Numbered from the stretch's first letter, positions 31,819-39,278 are shown. The stretch is 64,000 nucleotides of DNA from Candidatus Levybacteria bacterium RIFCSPHIGHO2_01_FULL_36_15b (GCA_001782045.1 MFNK01000003.1:62001-126000), one strand, 5' to 3'. Program-made: numbers and translations. The notes: generated from the sequence alone by a model not told the origin.

Positions 31819-33930
31819 TTAAACGTCAAGGGTGGCGTGTTTGGCGTTGCTTTGAATAAAGTGTTTGCGGGGCGGAACTTCGTCTCCCATAAGCATTGTA
31901 AATGTTGCATCGCCTAACTCTTGGTCTTCTATATTTACCTGTTTTAAAACTCTGTTTGCAGGGTTCATTGTTGTTTCCCAAAGCTGGTCAGGGTTCATTT
32001 CTCCAAGACCCTTATACCTTTGTATATTAATATTAATCTTTACTGTTTTTTGCATTTCTGCAACCTTTTTATCCTTTTCTTCGTCGCTATATGCATAAGA
32101 GCTATCTTTTCCTGCTGATATTTTATACAAAGGAGGCTGCGCTATATAAAGGTATCCGGCTCTTATGATTTCCGGCATGTGGCGGAAGAAGAAAGTTAGA
32201 ATAAGCGTTTCTATATGCTCTCCGTCTACGTCTGCATCGGTCATTATAATAATGCGATGGTACCTAAGCTTTTCAAATTTAATCGTCTCTCCTATTCCCA
32301 TTCCAAGGGCAATAATCAAATTTTTAACCTCCTCGTGTTCAATAATTTTATCAAGCCTTGCTCTTTCTGTGTTCAAAATCTTTCCTTTAAGCGGTAAAAT
32401 TGCCTGAAATTTTCTGTCTCTTCCCTGCTTTGCGCTTCCTCCTGCGCTATCTCCCTCAACTAAATAAATTTCCGAAACTGCAGGATCTTTTTCCTGACAA
32501 TCTGCCAGTTTTCCCGGTAAAGTGCTACCTTCCAAAGCGCCTTTTCGCAAAATGGCTTCTTTTGCTGCTTTTGCGGCGAGTCTGGCTTTGGCAGCTAAAT
32601 ACACTTTTTCCAAAATGCGCCTACCGTCACTTGGATTTTCTTCAAAATAAGTGGACAAACCTTCTTTTACTACAGACTGCACTACCGGCTGGATTTCTGC
32701 ATTCCCGAGTTTTCCTTTAGTTTGGCCTTCAAACTGGATTTTATCCTGCGGCATTTTTACATAAACAACTGCGGTTAAGCCCTCTCTTGTATCGTCTCCA
32801 GTAATCCCTTCTTCGTCGTCTTTAAAACTTCCGATTTTCTTTCCGTAGTCGTTAATTGCTCGGGTTAGAGCCATTCTAAAGCCTGTTAAGTGAGTTCCGC
32901 CATTTACGGTGTTAATAACGTTTACATAAGATTCGACATTTTCCGCATAGCCGTCGTTATACTGAAGCGCAACTTCTACATTAACGTCGCCTTCCTGTTT
33001 TTCTATAAATATTGCATTATGAAGCGAAATTTTGTTTTCATTAATCTTGCTAACCAGCGCAGTAATTCCGCCTTCAAAATAAAAATTAACTTCCTGCTGT
33101 TTTCCTTCGCGCTCATCCATTAAATGAAAATACAAAGCAGGAACCAAATATGCTCTTTCTCGTATTGCTTTTTTAATTGTTTCAAATTCAAAATCCGTAC
33201 TTTGGAAAATCTGGCTATCCGGTTTAAAAGTAATTGTAGTTCCGGTTGCTTTTCCTAAAATAAAATCGTGTTGTAAACGAGATTTAGTTTCTGTTTCAAG
33301 TTCTGATTTAACCAAGCCCCTACTGTACTCTTGGGTATAGATTTTTCCGCCTCTTTTAACTTCTGCCCACATCCATTCACTAAGTGCATTTACAACACTT
33401 GCTCCTACTCCGTGCAGTCCTCCTGAAATTTTATAAGCGCTTCCTCCGAATTTTCCTCCGGCATGGAGTTTTGTCATTACAATTTCCAAAGCGCTCTTTT
33501 TGTAATGAGGCATAATGTCAATTGGAATTCCTCGTCCGTCATCAACTACGGTGGCCGACCCGTCGTTGTTTAAAACAATCCATACATTTTTTGCAAAGCC
33601 AGCCAATGCCTCGTCTACACCATTGTCTATTATTTCCCGCAGTGTTTCGTGAAGTCCAATTATATCCGTTGATCCAATGTACATTCCGGGGCGTTTTCTA
33701 ACCGGCTCCAGGCCTTCTAAAACCTGAATTTGCGCTGCAGAATAATCGGATTTTGGAGTTGTAATTTTTTCTACCTGTTCAACTACTTTTTCTATTATTT
33801 TAGACGGCTTAACAGTTTTAATCGATTGTTTCTTGGGGGTTTCTTTTTTTGTAAGTTTTACAATTTTTTTAATTGGAGCTTTCTTTACAACTGACTTTTT
33901 TTTAGCAATTATTTCTCTTCTTGACGCCAT
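31819..33930 (-). CDS. gyrB: DNA gyrase subunit B with a Lys-rich N-terminal extension
   Basis: GHKL ATPase domain from ~residue 60 (YSAAQIQVLEGLEPVRKRPGMYIGS; IIDNGVDEAL; DDGRGIPIDI; GGLHGVGASVVNAL), transducer domain, and TOPRIM with YLVEGDSAGGSAKQGRDR, IIMTDADVDGEH and the C-terminal QRYKGLGEMNPDQLWETTMNP. The start at 33930 (MASRREIIAKKKS) is 8 nt from a candidate -10 (TAAACT); the frame extends to 33948. About 60 residues of Lys/Thr/Pro-rich sequence precede the usual start. Confidence 0.95.
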   Translation of the reverse strand: MASRREIIAKKKSVVKKAPIKKIVKLTKKETPKKQSIKTVKPSKIIEKVVEQVEKITTPKSDYSAAQIQVLEGLEPVRKRPGMYIGSTDIIGLHETLREIIDNGVDEALAGFAKNVWIVLNNDGSATVVDDGRGIPIDIMPHYKKSALEIVMTKLHAGGKFGGSAYKISGGLHGVGASVVNALSEWMWAEVKRGGKIYTQEYSRGLVKSELETETKSRLQHDFILGKATGTTITFKPDSQIFQSTDFEFETIKKAIRERAYLVPALYFHLMDEREGKQQEVNFYFEGGITALVSKINENKISLHNAIFIEKQEGDVNVEVALQYNDGYAENVESYVNVINTVNGGTHLTGFRMALTRAINDYGKKIGSFKDDEEGITGDDTREGLTAVVYVKMPQDKIQFEGQTKGKLGNAEIQPVVQSVVKEGLSTYFEENPSDGRRILEKVYLAAKARLAAKAAKEAILRKGALEGSTLPGKLADCQEKDPAVSEIYLVEGDSAGGSAKQGRDRKFQAILPLKGKILNTERARLDKIIEHEEVKNLIIALGMGIGETIKFEKLRYHRIIIMTDADVDGEHIETLILTFFFRHMPEIIRAGYLYIAQPPLYKISAGKDSSYAYSDEEKDKKVAEMQKTVKININIQRYKGLGEMNPDQLWETTMNPANRVLKQVNIEDQELGDATFTMLMGDEVPPRKHFIQSNAKHATLDV

Positions 33931-33947
33931 AACAACCCAGTTTATCA

Positions 33948-33978
33948 AATTTAGACAGCCTTTTCTAGTGTCTAAATT
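33948..33978. promoter_or_regulatory. 10-bp dyad upstream of gyrB
   Basis: AATTTAGACA (33948-33957) and TGTCTAAATT (33969-33978), perfect, 11-nt centre. It overlaps the spacer and -35 (TAGAAA) of a candidate gyrB promoter with -10 TAAACT, so an operator is more likely than an RNA hairpin. Confidence 0.5.
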
Positions 33979-34016
33979 AGATCCTGAGGGCTATAGTCCT
34001 GAGCTTGTTGAATGGA

Positions 34017-34865
34017 TCAAATATTTGAAAAATTTCTAGCTTGGTTTAATTTATTTTTTGTAGAAAAATCTTTAATCAATTTTTGATTCACACCATGTAT
34101 TCCTTCATGCAATTTTTGATTGTCGAAGATAAAAACAAATGAGCGGTTTATAGCAGACTTTGGCATGAATTGTATCCACATTTCGTAAGCTGTTGTTCCA
34201 ACGAGAACGGTAAATTTCTTTCCAATTAATTCCGACTCCATTTTCTGAAAAGCTATAATTAATGCTTGTCTCCAATCCGAATTTTCAAAGAATAATTTAC
34301 ACTGCTCCCTAGGCTCATTGTGAGCTAGTTGACTTTGGCTTATTTTTAAATATGGCAAAACTTTTAAATTTGGGGATTCAAAACTTATACTCATGCTTTT
34401 AAGTGGAGAATAAAAAGTCCATGTTCCATTGATTATAATTTTGTTACTCTCATTCATAAACCAAATACCCACTTCTTCTATGTAGGCATCTTTTGCCCAA
34501 CTTTTTGCTTTCTTATCATAGTATTTGAGTATAAACTTTAAAATTTTTGTTTGGGGTACAATTTTGTCATAATCGAAATTAATTATTGATCCAATTCTGT
34601 TTGGCTCTAGTTTTCTAATGTTATAATCCAATATCTGAAGGGAAGAGCGATAGGACAAGGAATTGTATATATATTTTAGTTTAAAAACGATAAAAATAAA
34701 AATTATCATGGTAGCAACATATATAAATCCTGTCGGAAGCTGGAAAGGGTTAGTCGTATACCAAGTTATGAGTGCAACAACAACAAAAATAATTTCGAAT
34801 ACAGCAGCAAGATAATTAAATGGCTCTTTAGTCGAAAGATAAAATCTCAAAAAGATATCTCTCAT
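34017..34865 (-). CDS. Hypothetical protein with two TM segments
   Basis: The open frame begins at 34964, but TATAAT (34873-34878 on the complement) lies 7 nt before the ATG at 34865, giving MRDIFLRFYLSTKEPF and 282 aa. TM helices at ~20-40 and ~48-66, then a soluble domain (IGSIINFDYDKIVPQTKILKFILKYYDK; WRQALIIAFQKMESELIGKKFTVLVG) of no known family. A copy of the 34-40 kb junction repeat core is upstream (34921-34934). Confidence 0.6.
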   Translation of the reverse strand: MRDIFLRFYLSTKEPFNYLAAVFEIIFVVVALITWYTTNPFQLPTGFIYVATMIIFIFIVFKLKYIYNSLSYRSSLQILDYNIRKLEPNRIGSIINFDYDKIVPQTKILKFILKYYDKKAKSWAKDAYIEEVGIWFMNESNKIIINGTWTFYSPLKSMSISFESPNLKVLPYLKISQSQLAHNEPREQCKLFFENSDWRQALIIAFQKMESELIGKKFTVLVGTTAYEMWIQFMPKSAINRSFVFIFDNQKLHEGIHGVNQKLIKDFSTKNKLNQARNFSNI

Positions 34866-34920
34866 TGAGGAAATTATATTACTATTGCAGTTTTTTGTAT
34901 ACTGAGTGTAGTTGAATGTA

Positions 34921-34934
34921 CAAAACCAAATTTT
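34921..34934 (-). repeat. Junction repeat core, outlying copy
   Basis: CAAAACCAAATTTT, identical to the core of the copies at 36841, 38229 and 38496, in the same orientation, upstream of a leaderless promoter. The flanking CGGGG half is missing here. Confidence 0.55.
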
Positions 34935-35007
34935 AAGTTCATAGGGCCATTTAAGTCTTGACAAGCGCTTGGTAAATTACATATACATATAGATGTATAA
35001 ACAAAAA

Positions 35008-35048
35008 ATCCAACTTTACCTTCCGGTCACTGAAAAATAAAGTTGGAT
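35008..35048. other. 11-bp dyad / long-stem hairpin
   Basis: ATCCAACTTTA (35008-35018) pairs perfectly with TAAAGTTGGAT (35038-35048) around a 19-nt loop. No adjacent T-run, so not a simple terminator. Confidence 0.6.
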
Positions 35049-35325
35049 ATAACTCAAAACTTGCCACTAACGTACAAAGTTAATACATAATTTATGGTTT
35101 AGCGCCTCCAGCCTTTACGAATGGCTATTTAGCGTTACAAAAAGCATATGGCACTACATTTACCCTGTCAACTATCAATATCTATATCAAATAGTATCAC
35201 TTGTTTTTTTAGTCTCAAATAGCCTCAATTTTCGTATTACGACACTTTTATAATAAATAAAGAAGACAAAATAACTTCGACGTGATTTCACGAGGGTTAA
35301 AACATGATACAAAAATTGTGTTCAG

Positions 35326-35637
35326 TTATTTCAGTTCTTCTTTTAGCCAGCTTTCTACTTCTTTTGTAGTTTTGGAAACTGGAATAGAAAATAATATGTA
35401 GGTTTCGTAGGAAGAAAGTTTTTTAACTTCAGTATTTATCTTTTCAAAATTCTCTTCCATACTTTCGTACATTACGACTACTTCATTTGCGTTATCAATA
35501 TTTCCTTGCCACCAAAAACGCGATTCAACAGGAAACTTTTTCGCACATGCAACTAATTTTTTTTCCAAAAGTGCGTTTGAAATCTCATCCACTTCTCCAT
35601 TATCTTTGCAAGTTAAATAATAAATCGCCATTTTCAT
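35326..35637 (-). CDS. cutA: Divalent-cation tolerance protein CutA
   Basis: 103 aa. YYLTCKDNGEVDEISNALLEKKLVACAKKFPVESRFWWQGNIDNANEVVVMYESMEENFEKI matches CutA1: the (A)C near the LLEKKLVACAK helix, W-W-x-G turn and ending VESWLKEEL. Forms ferredoxin-like trimers; linked to copper tolerance, though its role is unclear. Overlaps the HIT gene by 4 nt. Confidence 0.9.
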   Translation of the reverse strand: MKMAIYYLTCKDNGEVDEISNALLEKKLVACAKKFPVESRFWWQGNIDNANEVVVMYESMEENFEKINTEVKKLSSYETYILFSIPVSKTTKEVESWLKEELK

Positions 35638-36047
35638 TTTAAAAGCTTTAGAACTCTTAGTTCTTCTTCTTTGGATAAATCTGTATACGGAACGCGGGTT
35701 TTTGCAACACTTGTTTCATAGTTATCATCTTTATTGACAGGTATAATATGAAAGTGCAAATGATTAACGCGAGTTCTACTATTTGGTTTATATGGCTTGT
35801 AGTTAGTCATAATTACGGTTCCCTCTGAGATCGTTTTGACTACCTTTTCTTGATATTTAGTTAAAAATCCCATAATTTCTTCTTTCTCCTCGGGGGCTAA
35901 ATCCATAAGTTTTTCAGTGTGCCTTTTGGAGACTATTAATAAATGACCATAAGCTAGACGCGGATTACTTAGAAAAACTACAGAATATTTTCCTTCTTCT
36001 ATTGCCCTTTTTCTTATCTCATCCGTACAAAAAGCACAGTTATTCAT
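35634..36047 (-). CDS. HIT-family nucleotide-binding hydrolase
   Basis: 137 aa. N-terminal zinc-type C.FC (NNCAFCTDEI), NPRLAYGHLLIVSKRHTEKLMDL, and the HIT triad HLHFHIIPV near residue 113. Hydrolyses or transfers nucleoside phosphates (Hint/Ap4A-type). Middle of an overlapping cutA-HIT-membrane gene run (4-nt overlaps on both sides). Confidence 0.9.
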   Translation of the reverse strand: MNNCAFCTDEIRKRAIEEGKYSVVFLSNPRLAYGHLLIVSKRHTEKLMDLAPEEKEEIMGFLTKYQEKVVKTISEGTVIMTNYKPYKPNSRTRVNHLHFHIIPVNKDDNYETSVAKTRVPYTDLSKEEELRVLKLLK

Positions 36048-36301
36048 TTCTTAATATATTTACTCCAGAGGGTTTTAAAATATGGAAGAGTTAGGGTTGA
36101 AAGTAAAAAACCAACCGTTGGTACAATTGCATTAAACCATGGCTCAACTCCAACTACAAATTTTAAATAGAGTGCTATTGCAAGGTATGTAAAAAATGCA
36201 ACAACTCCCTTTCTAGTCCAGCTTGTTTCCCAAGCTTTATTTTCCTCCACTTCCCTATTCCTCTTTTCTATTTTTTCAATTCTTTGTTCCAAGGTTGCCA
36301 T
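36044..36301 (-). CDS. Small membrane protein (85 aa)
   Basis: N-terminal charged coiled-coil helix (MATLEQRIEKIEKRNREVEENKAWETSW) followed by two TM helices (KGVVAFFTYLAIALYLKFVVG and FNAIVPTVGFLLSTLTLPYF). Reminiscent of 2TM family proteins; function unknown. Overlaps HIT by 4 nt and follows the HExxH gene by 3 nt. Confidence 0.65.
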   Translation of the reverse strand: MATLEQRIEKIEKRNREVEENKAWETSWTRKGVVAFFTYLAIALYLKFVVGVEPWFNAIVPTVGFLLSTLTLPYFKTLWSKYIKK

Positions 36302-36304
36302 GTC

Positions 36305-36817
36305 TTATTTTAAATACTTTTTAAATTCCTCTGCTCTTTGCTCTTTCGTCATAGAGAGTGCCCAATCCCAAGCTCTTTTATATGGACTCTGTCCTTTTTT
36401 GCCTGTTTTTGCCCATAAACCGATTTCATACTCAATTCTATTTTTAGTTTTTTTTTCTCCCCAAAGATTTAGAAAAATATCATAAAGAATTAAAAAAATT
36501 TGTTTGTGAGTTTCCTCTACCGTAAAGGTTTTAGTTTCAATTTTATTTTGTATAACTAATCTATGGCAAAGTTCGTGAGTTATTTCCATTTCCCTTTGCT
36601 CTGGAGGCGTAGAATAAGAAAAGCTAAGAGGAAAAGACCAGCCGTATTCTTCAAGCCATATTATTGCACTTAAGAATTTTCTTGTAAATTTGAGTCCGCT
36701 TATTTTTTCAATCTCGGCAACTATTTTGTTTCCTTCTTTTTCCCAAAGTTTTTTATATTCTTCTACGGCTTCGGCAAGTCCCTGTGCGTCTGAATCTGGA
36801 TAAAAATTTATTACCAT
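36305..36817 (-). CDS. Putative zinc metallopeptidase-like protein with HExxH motif
   Basis: 170 aa, no signal peptide. Residues ~84-94 read EITHELCHRLV, an HExxH zinc motif in a helix, followed ~20 residues later by VEETHKQIFLILYDI, where a third ligand (Glu) is possible. The family was not recognised; activity is inferred from the motif only. Leaderless promoter: TATAAT (36824-36829) 6 nt upstream, with a TTGGTT -35 lying inside the junction repeat at 36841. Confidence 0.55.
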   Translation of the reverse strand: MVINFYPDSDAQGLAEAVEEYKKLWEKEGNKIVAEIEKISGLKFTRKFLSAIIWLEEYGWSFPLSFSYSTPPEQREMEITHELCHRLVIQNKIETKTFTVEETHKQIFLILYDIFLNLWGEKKTKNRIEYEIGLWAKTGKKGQSPYKRAWDWALSMTKEQRAEEFKKYLK

Positions 36818-36840
36818 GGGGACATTATATTACTGTCGGG

Positions 36841-36862
36841 TTTCAAAACCAAATTTTCGGGG
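36841..36862 (-). repeat. Junction repeat copy 1
   Basis: TTTCAAAACCAAATTTTCGG followed by GG. On the minus strand it supplies TTGGTT, at 17 nt from the TATAAT of the HExxH gene, so this copy may act as a -35. It does not end a recognisable gene; the next 85 nt hold the 26-bp repeat. Confidence 0.75.
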
Positions 36863-36908
36863 AATTCCCATTACTTTTACCTAACTGGTTTTGTATTGAT
36901 ATATAAAT

Positions 36909-36934
36909 GTATAATGCACTAACCTATTATACAG
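36909..36934. repeat. 26-bp inverted-repeat element, copy 2
   Basis: Arms GTATAAT/ATTATAC around GCACTAACCT, followed by AG; differs from copy 1 (29456-29481) at one base. On the minus strand it lies after the 36968-37804 gene. Confidence 0.75.
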
Positions 36935-36946
36935 ATTGGGATTCAC

Positions 36947-36970
36947 TTCAAACCAAATTTTCAGGGGTTA
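36947..36970 (-). repeat. Junction repeat copy 2
   Basis: Same family: TTCAAACCAAATTTTC, then AGGGGTTA. The last TTA (36968-36970) is the TAA stop of the upstream minus-strand gene. Confidence 0.75.
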
Positions 36971-37804
36971 TGCTCTGTGGTGTCTTGCTCTTTTACTGGC
37001 TCTTTCCTTCGCGTTTTCCACAAAAGCATTTCTAATTTGTTCCCTATCTCCGCTTAAAACTGCATCTTGGGTTCTATCAAAAACTGCCTGTGGAATTCCA
37101 GCTAATATTTCCAGCGCTTTATCGTTTGTAGCTACTACTTTGGATTTTTTTCTCGCATTTATCAATTCTGTCATCCAGTTGGCTGCGGTTTCCATAATTT
37201 CTATTAGATAAGGATGATATCTTCCATACATTTCATTTCCGTCAACTTGTCCAGAAATTCCTGCATATATTCTTTTAGCGACTTGGCCTTTTTCTGCTGG
37301 ATGAGTTCCTGCTTCTATCATGGTAATTTCTTTATGCCAACCAAGTCTATATTCCCCTACAAAACGTGTTCCGTCCGGTTTAGTTAATGGGGCAACTATA
37401 AAACTATTTCTTGGATCAAAACCTAATTCTAGACCAAGGGTTTCATCTGTTATATTTTCTGGTCTTACTAAAAATCTAAACGAAGAGCCTTTGAAGGCAG
37501 GAGTATCTATTCCCACAGTTACATTATCGCCTGAGGTTATCCCTAAATCATTAAAGATTCTTCTCATTGCTACAGGTGCCGAATCTATTTCCTTAGGTCC
37601 AAGCACAACCGATATTTCCACTTTTCCTCTTATTCCTTTTCCAGGCTTTTCTTCTCGTGCGACTCCGTCGTATTCATCGGGGTTTAAGTTGATTAAGGCC
37701 AATGCTTTTGTTTTAGCTTGTCCTTCTCTGATTCCTTCGTAAGCCCATACCTCCCCCCAGCTTTTGGTTCGGATTCTTGATCTTCTGTCAACTCTTTCTG
37801 GCAT
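36968..37804 (-). CDS. Hypothetical 278-aa protein
   Basis: Not recognised. Large soluble protein with a basic start (MPERVDRRSRIRTKSWGEVWAYEG), a beta-rich middle (KVEISVVLGPKEIDSAPVAM; FRFLVRPENITDETLGLELGFD; TRFVGEYRLGWHKEITMIEAGTHP) and a helical end. The last ~35 residues (FDRTQDAVLSGDREQIRNAFVENA) resemble the C-terminus of the 68-aa product at 38251-38457. Promoter TTGACT-N17-TATAAT (37814-37842), 9 nt from the ATG. Confidence 0.6.
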   Translation of the reverse strand: MPERVDRRSRIRTKSWGEVWAYEGIREGQAKTKALALINLNPDEYDGVAREEKPGKGIRGKVEISVVLGPKEIDSAPVAMRRIFNDLGITSGDNVTVGIDTPAFKGSSFRFLVRPENITDETLGLELGFDPRNSFIVAPLTKPDGTRFVGEYRLGWHKEITMIEAGTHPAEKGQVAKRIYAGISGQVDGNEMYGRYHPYLIEIMETAANWMTELINARKKSKVVATNDKALEILAGIPQAVFDRTQDAVLSGDREQIRNAFVENAKERASKRARHHRA

Positions 37805-37813
37805 AATTTTGTG

Positions 37814-37842
37814 ATTATACTGCTGGTATAGGCCGAAGTCAA
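37814..37842 (-). promoter_or_regulatory. Promoter of the 278-aa gene
   Basis: TTGACT (37837-37842), N17, TATAAT (37814-37819), 9 nt to the ATG. Lies directly after a junction repeat. Confidence 0.75.
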
Positions 37843-37843
37843 A

Positions 37844-37867
37844 TCCAAAACCAACTTTTCGGAGTTA
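37844..37867 (-). repeat. Junction repeat copy 3
   Basis: Variant with CCAACTTTTC core and GGAGTTA end; its TTA (37865-37867) is the stop of the 107-aa gene. Confidence 0.7.
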
Positions 37868-38188
37868 TCTTCCTAATGTTCTTTTTATATCTTCCCAGAG
37901 GGTTGTTTTTCCTTCCGCAGCTTCTTGTATTCCTAGATCTAAAGCAGTTCTCGTAGATTGATGGGATAAGGCATCTTTCCAAGCCCAATCGCTAGCATAA
38001 TCTGTTGAGGCTTGAACTGATGTTCCGTCTGGTTGTAGCACTAATGCTTTTCCAGCGCTTAAATCTTCTCTAGCTTTTTCCATTCTGCCGCGGAATCCCG
38101 ACAATCTTCTTTCATATTCTTTTTCTCGTGAGATTGGTTCCCCTTGGGGCCTTATTTTGTTAATTAGTCTTCCGAGCCTACCTTCCAT
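37865..38188 (-). CDS. Hypothetical 107-aa protein
   Basis: Not recognised. Basic, largely helical (MEGRLGRLINKIRPQGEPISREKEYERRLSGFRGRMEKAREDL), then a Trp/Ala-rich part (SDWAWKDALSHQSTRTALDLGIQEAAEGKTTLWEDIKRTLGR). No export signal. Promoter TTGACA-N16-TATTAT (38195-38222), 6 nt from the ATG; the stop codon is part of the junction repeat. Confidence 0.55.
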   Translation of the reverse strand: MEGRLGRLINKIRPQGEPISREKEYERRLSGFRGRMEKAREDLSAGKALVLQPDGTSVQASTDYASDWAWKDALSHQSTRTALDLGIQEAAEGKTTLWEDIKRTLGR

Positions 38189-38194
38189 GAACTG

Positions 38195-38222
38195 ATAATA
38201 ACACTTTGGATTTAATTGTCAA
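38195..38222 (-). promoter_or_regulatory. Promoter of the 107-aa gene
   Basis: TTGACA (38217-38222), N16, TATTAT (38195-38200), 6 nt to the ATG. Confidence 0.72.
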
Positions 38223-38228
38223 TAAGAA

Positions 38229-38253
38229 TTTCAAAACCAAATTTTCGGAGTTA
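38229..38253 (-). repeat. Junction repeat copy 4
   Basis: TTTCAAAACCAAATTTTCGG then AGTTA; its TTA (38251-38253) is the stop codon of the 68-aa gene. Confidence 0.78.
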
Positions 38254-38457
38254 TTTATGGGATTTTCTTGCTTTTGGAAGTCTTGCAACTGTTTCTCTGG
38301 CAACTTGTTCTGCGCCTTCGGAGAAAATATTTCTGAGTTCTTCCCTGTTTTCGCTTAATACCGCCTCTTGAACTCGTTTAAAATTTCGATTCGCTTCTTC
38401 GGGATGGGATTTTACCCAATTTTGGAAACCTTTGTTTGCGTTTCGTCTTTCACTCAT
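38251..38457 (-). CDS. Hypothetical 68-aa helical protein
   Basis: Charged, helical; starts MSERRNANKGFQNWVKSHP. The C-terminal half (FKRVQEAVLSENREELRNIFSEGA) aligns with the end of the 278-aa protein (F-R-Q-AVLS-RE-RN-F-E-A positions shared). Function unknown; possibly a stand-alone version of that domain. Promoter TTGACA-N16-TATTAT (38465-38492), 7 nt from the ATG. Confidence 0.55.
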   Translation of the reverse strand: MSERRNANKGFQNWVKSHPEEANRNFKRVQEAVLSENREELRNIFSEGAEQVARETVARLPKARKSHK

Positions 38458-38464
38458 GTTGTAA

Positions 38465-38492
38465 ATAATAGCAGATTAAATTGGATTGTCAA
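38465..38492 (-). promoter_or_regulatory. Promoter of the 68-aa gene
   Basis: TTGACA (38487-38492), N16, TATTAT (38465-38470), 7 nt to the ATG. Confidence 0.72.
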
Positions 38493-38495
38493 TAC

Positions 38496-38522
38496 TTTCA
38501 AAACCAAATTTTCGGGGGACTA
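38496..38522 (-). repeat. Junction repeat copy 5
   Basis: TTTCAAAACCAAATTTTCGG then GGGACTA; here the stop is TAG (38520-38522), three bases beyond the repeat's G run. Confidence 0.75.
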
Positions 38523-38915
38523 TCTTTTTAGATCTACGGAATGTATTGTTTTTGATTCTTGAGGATGAGAAGTATTTACTTTCTGTATATATTCCGTTTT
38601 TGCTGTTCTTACCTTGGCAACTTCATCCATAAAACTTCCCGCTAAATAAAATATGAATACCGCTATAATGGAAAAAAATGCCTTGTCAAAATCGTGATTG
38701 TACGCTACTCCCTCTGTAAGTGAGCGGATTAACTTTGGTGCCTCATCAAAAACATATAAGCCACCAACAGCACCACCAGACATATATGAACCCACAGCTC
38801 CTACTTTTAAAGCTCTTGTAACATTTTTGTTGGGAATTAACCTTTCATCTACATGAACAACTTCCATTGGTACCCTGCTTTCATCTTCGCTAGGATAATG
38901 CTCTCTTTCGTACAT
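38520..38915 (-). CDS. Hypothetical membrane protein (131 aa)
   Basis: Acidic N-terminus (MYEREHYPSEDESRVPMEVVHVDERLIP), a Gly/Ala segment (VGAVGSYMSGGAVGGLYVF) and one clear TM helix at ~82-98 (AFFSIIAVFIFYLAGSFM). Not recognised. Promoter TTGACT-N17-TATAAT (38923-38951), 7 nt from the ATG. Confidence 0.55.
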   Translation of the reverse strand: MYEREHYPSEDESRVPMEVVHVDERLIPNKNVTRALKVGAVGSYMSGGAVGGLYVFDEAPKLIRSLTEGVAYNHDFDKAFFSIIAVFIFYLAGSFMDEVAKVRTAKTEYIQKVNTSHPQESKTIHSVDLKR

Positions 38916-38922
38916 GTGAGAG

Positions 38923-38951
38923 ATTATATTGCTGTTTTAATCTAAAGTCAA
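38923..38951 (-). promoter_or_regulatory. Promoter of the 131-aa membrane gene
   Basis: TTGACT (38946-38951), N17, TATAAT (38923-38928), 7 nt to the ATG. The start of its spacer (TTAGATT) matches that of the 39628 promoter. Confidence 0.75.
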
Positions 38952-38973
38952 TTTCAAAATCAAATTGGGGTTA
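38952..38973 (-). repeat. Junction repeat copy 6 (shortened)
   Basis: TTTCAAAATCAAATTGGGG then TTA: the TTTC of other copies is deleted. The TTA (38971-38973) is the stop of the 90-aa gene. Confidence 0.68.
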
Positions 38974-39243
38974 GGGTTGTGGGTTTGGAGAGATTGTCGC
39001 GAGCAAATTTAATTCGTCAAGAGCTAGTTCTTGAGACGCTATCTTACCCAATTCTCCTGAAAAATGAAGCGCAGCTAAGTATATGGTTATCTCTCTTATT
39101 TCTCCTAGATTAAATTCTTGTCTTATTTTTGGATCGGATAACCCTTCTACAATTACCGAAAGTACGTTTCTACTTGTTACTTGAAGTTCAGGAGATAATT
39201 TTTGAAAACCCTCGCTTCTTTCTAAGACTTCAATTCCTGCCAT
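38971..39243 (-). CDS. Hypothetical 90-aa protein
   Basis: Soluble, helical (MAGIEVLERSEGFQKLSPELQVTSRNVLSVIVEGLSDPKIRQEFNLGEIREITIYLAALHFSGELGKIASQELALDELNLLATI). Not recognised. Extended -10 TGA-TATAAT (39254-39262), 10 nt from the ATG. Confidence 0.55.
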   Translation of the reverse strand: MAGIEVLERSEGFQKLSPELQVTSRNVLSVIVEGLSDPKIRQEFNLGEIREITIYLAALHFSGELGKIASQELALDELNLLATISPNPQP

Positions 39244-39253
39244 AATTCTGTAT

Positions 39254-39262
39254 ATTATATCA
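39254..39262 (-). promoter_or_regulatory. Extended -10 promoter of the 90-aa gene
   Basis: TGA-TATAAT on the minus strand, 10 nt to the ATG at 39243. A TTGACT nearby is too close (7 nt) to be its -35. Confidence 0.6.
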
Positions 39263-39278
39263 AAGTAGTCAACTTAAG

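Larger units (their letters stand above)
34866..35325. other. 460-bp gene-free region
   Basis: No credible ORF. Contains the promoter of the leftward gene, a repeat core (34921-34934), a hairpin TATACAT-ATAG-ATGTATA (34982-34999), an 11-bp dyad ATCCAACTTTA/TAAAGTTGGAT (35008-35018 with 35038-35048, 19-nt loop), and an AGTCTCAAATAGCCTCAA motif (35211-35228) related to the inverted repeats at 16769 and 17446. Some phrases (TTGCCACTA) also resemble the 16.7-17.5 kb gap. Possibly a non-coding RNA. Confidence 0.6.
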
